Source: Cupriavidus consociatus
GTDB taxonomy: Bacteria > Pseudomonadota > Gammaproteobacteria > Burkholderiales > Burkholderiaceae
Reading direction: 5' to 3'
Length of the DNA: 64,000 nt
Assembly: GCF_017814975.1 (NCBI RefSeq)
Contig: NZ_JAGIQA010000001.1
Span: forward strand, 124,001 to 188,000
Both the position numbers and the translations under genes were made by a program. The notes beneath the pieces are model-generated. The model was not told the DNA's origin, ran no database searches, and saw nothing but the letters and a program-made list of their open reading frames with translations. How positions within the stretch are numbered: position 1 is the first letter of the stretch; each line of letters begins with the position of its first letter. Below are positions 59,203 to 64,000 of this stretch, one piece after another.

Positions 59203-60627
59203 ATGAGCAAACAATTCGACGTGCTGGTGATCGGCGCCGGCCCGGGCGGCTATATCGCCGCGATCCGCGCCGGCCAGCTCGGCCTGAACGTGGCCTGCTG
59301 CGAAGGCAACGCCTACGACGATCCCAAGAACGAACCGCGCCTGGGCGGCACCTGCCTGAACGTGGGCTGCATCCCGTCCAAGGCACTGCTGGCTTCCTCG
59401 GAAGAGTTCGAGAACGCCCAGCACCACCTGGCCGACCACGGCATCACCGTGGGCGACGTCAAGGTCGACGTATCCAAAATGCTTAAGCGCAAGGACGATA
59501 TCGTCGGCAAGATGACCAAGGGCATCGAGTTCCTGTTCCGCAAGAACAAGGTGACGCTGCTCAAGGGCTACGGCAAGTTCGTCGGCAAGACCGCAGAGGG
59601 CTTCCAGGTCGAGATCGCCGGTGAAGTCGTGACCGCCAAGCAGGTCATCATCGCCACCGGTTCGAAGGCTCGCCACCTGCCGGGCGTCGCCGTCGACAAC
59701 GACCTGGTCAGCGATAACGAGGGCGCGCTCAAGTTCCCCGCAGTGCCGAAGAAGCTGGGCGTGATCGGCGCCGGCGTGATCGGCCTGGAGCTGGGCTCGG
59801 TGTGGCGCCGCCTGGGTGCCGACGTGACCGTGCTGGAAGCGCTGCCTGCTTTCCTGGGCGCTGCCGACGAAGGCGTGGCCAAGGAAGCCCAGAAGCAGTT
59901 GACCAAGCAGGGGCTGAAGTTCAGCCTCGGCGTGAACGTGAGCGAAGTGACGACCGGCAAGAACGGCGTTACCGTCAAGTACACGGACAAGGACGGCGCC
60001 GCCCAGACCCTGGAAGTCGATCGCCTGATCGTGTCGGTCGGCCGCGTGCCCAACACCGACAACCTGGGCCTGGATACTGTCGGCCTGGCCGTCGACCAGC
60101 GTGGTTTCATCGAGGTGGATGACCACTGCGCCACCAAGGTGCCGGGCCTGTGGGCCATCGGCGACGTGGTGCGCGGCCCGATGCTGGCGCACAAGGCCGA
60201 GGACGAAGGCGTGGCCGTGGCCGAGCGCATCGCCGGCCAGAAGCCGCACATCGACTACAACTGCGTGCCGTGGGTGATCTACACCTTCCCGGAAATCGCA
60301 TGGGTCGGCAAGACCGAAGCCCAGCTCAAGGCCGAAGGCCGCGAGTTCAAGGCTGGCCAGTTCCCGTTCATGGCCAACGGCCGTGCGCTGGGCATGGGCC
60401 ATCCGGAAGGCTTCGTCAAGATGCTGGCCGATGCCAAGACCGACGAAATCCTGGGCGTGCATATCGTTGCCGCGAACGCGTCGGACCTGATCGCGGAAGC
60501 CGTGGTGGCGATGGAGTTCAAGGCCGCCAGCGAAGATATCGGCCGCGTCTGCCATCCGCACCCGTCGATGTCGGAAGTCATGCGCGAAGCCGCGCTGGCT
60601 GTCGACAAGCGTCAGCTCAATATGTAA
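59203..60627 (+). CDS. lpdA: Dihydrolipoamide dehydrogenase (E3)
   Basis: A FAD flavoprotein that reoxidises the lipoyl groups of E2 with NAD (odhL). The 474-aa protein shows the FAD site [19 protein letters not shown], redox-active disulfide [16 protein letters not shown]-binding [16 protein letters not shown], and the C-terminal His-Glu motif HPHPSMSE. The ribosome site AAAGGAA lies before the ATG. It is the last gene of the operon; a strong terminator follows. Confidence 0.98.
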   Translation: MSKQFDVLVIGAGPGGYIAAIRAGQLGLNVACCEGNAYDDPKNEPRLGGTCLNVGCIPSKALLASSEEFENAQHHLADHGITVGDVKVDVSKMLKRKDDIVGKMTKGIEFLFRKNKVTLLKGYGKFVGKTAEGFQVEIAGEVVTAKQVIIATGSKARHLPGVAVDNDLVSDNEGALKFPAVPKKLGVIGAGVIGLELGSVWRRLGADVTVLEALPAFLGAADEGVAKEAQKQLTKQGLKFSLGVNVSEVTTGKNGVTVKYTDKDGAAQTLEVDRLIVSVGRVPNTDNLGLDTVGLAVDQRGFIEVDDHCATKVPGLWAIGDVVRGPMLAHKAEDEGVAVAERIAGQKPHIDYNCVPWVIYTFPEIAWVGKTEAQLKAEGREFKAGQFPFMANGRALGMGHPEGFVKMLADAKTDEILGVHIVAANASDLIAEAVVAMEFKAASEDIGRVCHPHPSMSEVMREAALAVDKRQLNM

Positions 60628-60654
60628 GGCGCATGCCTCGCATTGTTTGAGTAC

Positions 60655-60684
60655 CGGCGCGCCGCATCAGCGGCGCGCCGTTTT
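60655..60684 (+). terminator. Rho-independent terminator of the odh operon
   Basis: An 11-bp perfect stem (CGGCGCGCCGC / GCGGCGCGCCG) with loop ATCA is followed by TTTT, 27 bp after the lpdA stop. zapE therefore probably needs read-through or its own promoter. Confidence 0.88.
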
Positions 60685-60716
60685 CACTTGCGGCGCGTGC
60701 CGCGTGAGCCCCCAGC

Positions 60717-61814
60717 ATGAACGTCACTGAGTACTACGAGAAGGAACTGAAGGAGCGCGGCTACACGTCCGATGAGGCGCAGTTGCGTGCCGTGGCGCGG
60801 CTGCAGCAGTGCTACGACGAATGGGTGGCCTACAAGAGCCGCCGCAACAACGCACTGAAGAAGCTGCTGGTCCGGCCCGATGTGCCCAAGGGCGTCTACA
60901 TGTGGGGCGGGGTGGGGCGCGGCAAGTCCTTCCTGATGGACAGCTTCTATACCTGCGTGCCGGTGGTGCGCAAGACGCGGCTGCACTTCCACGAATTCAT
61001 GCGCGAGGTCCATCGCCAGCTGGAAGAGCTGCGCGGTCGCCCCGATCCGCTGGACGAGCTTGCCAGGCGCATTGCCCGCCGCTTCCGCCTGATCTGTTTC
61101 GACGAATTCCATGTCAGCGACGTCGCCGACGCGATGATCCTGCACCGCCTGCTGCAGCAGTTGTTCGACAACGGCGTGCAGTTCGTGATGACTTCCAATT
61201 ACCGGCCGGACCTGCTCTATACGGACGGCCTGCATCGAGACCGTGTGCTGCCTGCCATCGCGCTGATCCAGCAGAAGATGGACGTGCTCAACGTGGATGC
61301 CGGCATCGACTACCGCAAGCGCGCGCTCGAACAGGTGCAGGCTTACCACACGCCGCTCGACGCCGGCGCGAATTCGGCGCTGCGCGATGCCTTCACGTCG
61401 ATTGCCGGCGTGGCCGACGAATCGCCGCTGCTGCATATCGAGCACCGCGAACTGCGCGCGCTGCGGAAGGCCAATGGCGTGGTGTGGTTCGACTTCGCCA
61501 CGCTGTGCGGCGGGCCGCGCTCGCAGAACGATTACCTGGAGCTGGCTTCGCAGTTCCATACCGTGATCCTGTCCGACGTGCCACGCATGACACCGCGCAT
61601 GTCGTCGGAAGCACGGCGTTTTACCTGGCTGATCGACGTCTTCTACGACCACAAGGTCAAGCTGCTGATGTCGGCGGAAGTGCCTGCGGATGAACTCTAC
61701 ACCGAGGGGCAGATGGCCAACGAATTCCACCGGACCGTGTCGCGCATCATCGAGATGCAGTCGCGCGAGTACCTGGAATCCGAGCGCCGCACCATGGATA
61801 CGTCGCTCACCTGA
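60717..61814 (+). CDS. zapE: Cell division protein ZapE (AFG1-like ATPase)
   Basis: A 365-aa AAA+-related ATPase of the AFG1/ZapE family, which acts at the Z-ring during constriction and under low oxygen in E. coli. It shows Walker A MWGGVGRGKSFLMDSF (residue ~62), Walker B FRLICFDEFHVSD, and the sensor region VQFVMTSNYRPDLLYTDGLHR. The family order lpdA-zapE is common in betaproteobacteria. The start codon overlaps AGCATGA with no strong ribosome site. Confidence 0.94.
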   Translation: MNVTEYYEKELKERGYTSDEAQLRAVARLQQCYDEWVAYKSRRNNALKKLLVRPDVPKGVYMWGGVGRGKSFLMDSFYTCVPVVRKTRLHFHEFMREVHRQLEELRGRPDPLDELARRIARRFRLICFDEFHVSDVADAMILHRLLQQLFDNGVQFVMTSNYRPDLLYTDGLHRDRVLPAIALIQQKMDVLNVDAGIDYRKRALEQVQAYHTPLDAGANSALRDAFTSIAGVADESPLLHIEHRELRALRKANGVVWFDFATLCGGPRSQNDYLELASQFHTVILSDVPRMTPRMSSEARRFTWLIDVFYDHKVKLLMSAEVPADELYTEGQMANEFHRTVSRIIEMQSREYLESERRTMDTSLT

Positions 61815-61864
61815 GGGTTGCCAAGCGTTGTATTTCGGCCCGGCGCGACGATAGCCGGGCCGCA

Positions 61865-61878
61865 TTGACTTAGATCAA
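61865..61878 (+). promoter_or_regulatory. FNR/ANR box before ccoI
   Basis: TTGAC-N4-ATCAA, one base off the FNR consensus TTGAT-N4-ATCAA. Its centre (61871.5) lies about 40-41 bp before the start predicted from TATACC at 61899-61904, the class II activator position. It fits low-oxygen control of cbb3-oxidase assembly. Confidence 0.82.
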
Positions 61879-61898
61879 GGTCGATGCCGGGACCGCCC

Positions 61899-61904
61899 TA
61901 TACC
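61899..61904 (+). promoter_or_regulatory. -10 element of ccoI promoter (TATACC)
   Basis: TATACC lies 20 bp after the FNR box and 26 bp before the ATG; there is no -35, as expected for a class II FNR promoter. Confidence 0.55.
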
Positions 61905-61930
61905 CTGCAGGGGGTAGAAAAAGGTCCCCC

Positions 61931-64000
61931 ATGTCGTCCCCAGCCACCATCCCTTCCGCCAGCGTGCTGGCCATGCATGCAGCGTCCGCGGTGCCTGCCG
62001 CCAACGCCGGCGCGGCCCCTGCCGGGGCGCAACTCGCATGCTTCCATTGCGGCCTGCCGGTCACGCAGGCCAAGCCGCTGGCAGCCGAACTGGACGGCGC
62101 CCGCCGGGTCTTCTGCTGTGGTGGCTGCCAGGCACTCGCGCAGACCCTCCACGCGGCCGGATTTGCCCATCTTTATGGTGATGAGGCCCGCTTTGCCCGC
62201 CCGATCGACGACGCGGCGCGGCGCGAAGCCGAACCGATCTGGGCGGCCTATGACACTCCCGAATTGCGCACCCAGTTTGTGCGTCCGCTCGACAACGGCC
62301 GGGCCGAGATCACGCTGGCGCCCGAAAACATCCGCTGTGCCGCCTGCGCCTGGCTGATCGAGCAGCACCTGACGCGCCAGTCCGGCGTGGAGTCCGCAGT
62401 GGCCAACGTCGCCACCCGCCGCGTGGTGGTGCGCTGGCGCGAAGGCACGCAGTCCGTGGCCGGATTACTGGCCGCGCTCGCCGGCATCGGCTACATGGCA
62501 TGGCCGTTCGAGGTCTCGCGCACCGACCAGCAGGACCGCCGCGCGCGCCGCAGCCTGCTGATGCGCATGGCCGTGGCCATGCTCGGCATGATGCAGGTGA
62601 TGATGTACGCATGGCCGATCTACACCCACGAGGCCACCATCGACCCAGGCCAGCTGCAGCTGATGCGCTGGGCCAGCTTTGCGCTGACGTTGCCGGTGGT
62701 CTTCTATTCCGCATCGCCGATCTTTGACGGCGCCTGGCGCAGCCTGCGTCAGCGCCATCTGGGCATGGACGTGCCGGTTGCCATCGGCGTCGGCGCGGGC
62801 TTTATCGCCAGCGCGCTGGCCACCGTGCGCGGTATCGGCGAGGTCTATTTCGATTCGGTAACGATGTTCGTCGCCTTCCTGCTGCTGGCGCGCTACCTCG
62901 AACTGCGCGTGCGCCAGGCATCGCGCAGCGGCGCCGAGATGCTGGCCCGCCAGCTGCCCGCCACTTGCGAGCGGCTTGCCGGAATAGGGGCCACGGGTGA
63001 ACGCATCCCGGTGGCACGTTTGCGCCAGGGCGACCTGATCCGCGTGAAGGCGGGCGAGATCGTACCCGCCGACGGCACCGTCGTCGCCGGCGCCAGCGAA
63101 CTGGACGAGTCCATGCTGACCGGCGAAAGCCGGCCGGTGCGCCGCAGTGCCGGTGAAACCGTGCTGGCCGGCTGCTTCAACACCGCCAGCCCGCTGGAGC
63201 TGCGTGTGTCGCGCGTAGGCGCCGGCACGCGCCTGGCCGAGATCGTGGCGGTGCTCGACCGCGCGCTGGCGGAAAAGCCCCGCCTGGCCACGCTGGCCGA
63301 CCGTGTCGCCGCCTTGTTCGTGGCGACGCTGCTGGTGCTTGCGGCGCTGACCGGGCTGGTGTGGGGGCTGTGGATCGATCCATCACGCGCTCTGCTGGTG
63401 ACGATCGCGGTGCTGGTGGTCAGCTGCCCCTGCGCGCTGTCGCTGGCCACGCCGGCCGCGCTGGCCGCCGCGGGCGCCGCATTGTCGCGGCGCGGGGTGC
63501 TGCTGACGCGCGGCCATGCGCTGGAGTCGCTGGCGCGCGTGACCGACGTGGTGCTGGACAAGACCGGCACGCTGACCGAAGGACGCTTTGCCGTGGCCGC
63601 GGTGCAGCCGCTGGCCGATCTTGGCGAGTCGCAATGCCTTGCATTGGCCGCAGCGATGGAACGCGGCGGCGAGCACCCCATCGCACGCGCGCTGCTCGCG
63701 GCAGCACCTGATGGCGGGGGCCAGGCGAGGATGGTCACGGGCATCGACAACGTGCCCGGACAGGGCCTGGAGGCCACGGTTGACGGTCGCCGTCTGCGGC
63801 TCGGTCGGCTGGATTTTGCGCGTGGCATCGTTACCGGCGGCTTTTCCGTGCAAGTGCCCGCGGTTGCGGACCCGACCCATCCCGGCGCCACGGTCGTGTG
63901 GCTCGCGGCGCAGGACGGCGTGCTCGCCAGCTTCATGCTGGCCGATGTGGAGCGCGCACGGACGTCCGTGCTGCTGCTGCGGCTCGGCGCGCTGGGCGTG
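61931..64000 (+). CDS. ccoI: Copper-translocating P1B-type ATPase CcoI/FixI (3' end outside window)
   Basis: The open frame from ATG 61931 to the right edge has 690 codons without a stop. It has an N-terminal Cys-rich metal-binding domain (CFHC at 37-40, then CCGGC) and an HMA-like motif IRCAACAWLIE. Six transmembrane segments are visible, with the actuator TGE (MLTGESRPV), the metal-transport CPC in TM6 (Cys499-Pro-Cys501) and phosphorylation Asp543 in DKTGT. The Cys-rich N-terminal domain is typical of FixI/CcoI, which exports copper for cbb3-type cytochrome oxidase assembly. The FNR box upstream supports this; ccoNOP would be expected beyond the edge. Confidence 0.93.
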   Translation, partial: MSSPATIPSASVLAMHAASAVPAANAGAAPAGAQLACFHCGLPVTQAKPLAAELDGARRVFCCGGCQALAQTLHAAGFAHLYGDEARFARPIDDAARREAEPIWAAYDTPELRTQFVRPLDNGRAEITLAPENIRCAACAWLIEQHLTRQSGVESAVANVATRRVVVRWREGTQSVAGLLAALAGIGYMAWPFEVSRTDQQDRRARRSLLMRMAVAMLGMMQVMMYAWPIYTHEATIDPGQLQLMRWASFALTLPVVFYSASPIFDGAWRSLRQRHLGMDVPVAIGVGAGFIASALATVRGIGEVYFDSVTMFVAFLLLARYLELRVRQASRSGAEMLARQLPATCERLAGIGATGERIPVARLRQGDLIRVKAGEIVPADGTVVAGASELDESMLTGESRPVRRSAGETVLAGCFNTASPLELRVSRVGAGTRLAEIVAVLDRALAEKPRLATLADRVAALFVATLLVLAALTGLVWGLWIDPSRALLVTIAVLVVSCPCALSLATPAALAAAGAALSRRGVLLTRGHALESLARVTDVVLDKTGTLTEGRFAVAAVQPLADLGESQCLALAAAMERGGEHPIARALLAAAPDGGGQARMVTGIDNVPGQGLEATVDGRRLRLGRLDFARGIVTGGFSVQVPAVADPTHPGATVVWLAAQDGVLASFMLADVERARTSVLLLRLGALGV

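Overview
This window reads as one continuous stretch of high-GC core chromosome from a Burkholderiales bacterium, most likely Cupriavidus (C. necator/taiwanensis group) or a close Ralstonia relative. The evidence is the strong G/C third-position bias, the gene families, and gene orders such as nlpD-rpoS, ndk-rlmN-pilW-rodZ-ispG-hisS-yfgM-bamB-der, hfq-hflX-hflK-hflC-(hisZ)-purA, ugpBAECQ and odhA-odhB-odhL-zapE. The genus is an inference from protein familiarity; no search was run. I see no insertion sequence, prophage, integron or CRISPR array, and no block of foreign base composition.

Region by region: 1-2556 holds the end of nlpD, rpoS and an overlapping DnaQ/PolB-type exonuclease. 2593-5761 holds a divergent phosphatase-fold enzyme, rlmD and a BI-1 membrane protein. 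6134-15816 is the ndk-to-der housekeeping run: RNA methylation, type IV pilus and cytoskeleton factors, isoprenoid synthesis, histidyl-tRNA synthetase and outer-membrane assembly. 16029-22993 is the hfq-hflX-hflKC-hisZ-purA run. 23132-24901 has a phosphoribosyltransferase and a small Rrf2-regulated redox locus with two copies of one operator. 25200-31858 contains tRNA-Leu(CAG), rnr, rlmB, a sirtuin, transaldolase, rpiA and a YggX protein. 31962-37561 is the tightly divergent argA/hrpA pair. 37704-42448 is a run of less characterised envelope-type genes: beta-propeller, NodB-like deacetylase, fatty-acid hydroxylase fold, EI24 and a molybdopterin-binding domain. 42522-48401 is a rhodanese gene and the nitrogen-control block glnA-(DUF4124)-ntrB-ntrC. 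48488-54591 is a HAD phosphatase and the glycerol-3-phosphate importer ugpBAECQ. 54592-60684 is the 2-oxoglutarate dehydrogenase operon behind a structured leader. 60717-64000 is zapE and the start of a FixI/CcoI copper P-type ATPase, which runs off the right edge.

Several global regulatory circuits can be read from the DNA. These are two NtrC sites plus a sigma-54 promoter before glnA, a Pho-box-like element before ugpB, an FNR/ANR box in class II position before ccoI, paired Rrf2 operators, and a leader that matches in place and lineage the known Burkholderiales sucA RNA motif.

I did not find a convincing new multi-gene system. The least explained signals are short 10-11 bp degenerate tandem arrays at or just beyond the stop codons of hisS, rnr, tal and rpiA; a palindromic shared -10 element in the 23 bp between argA and hrpA; a tRNA promoter whose -35 overlaps the likely start of rnr; and a polysaccharide-deacetylase homologue that lacks a metal ligand and has a 9-bp tandem repeat in its signal peptide.
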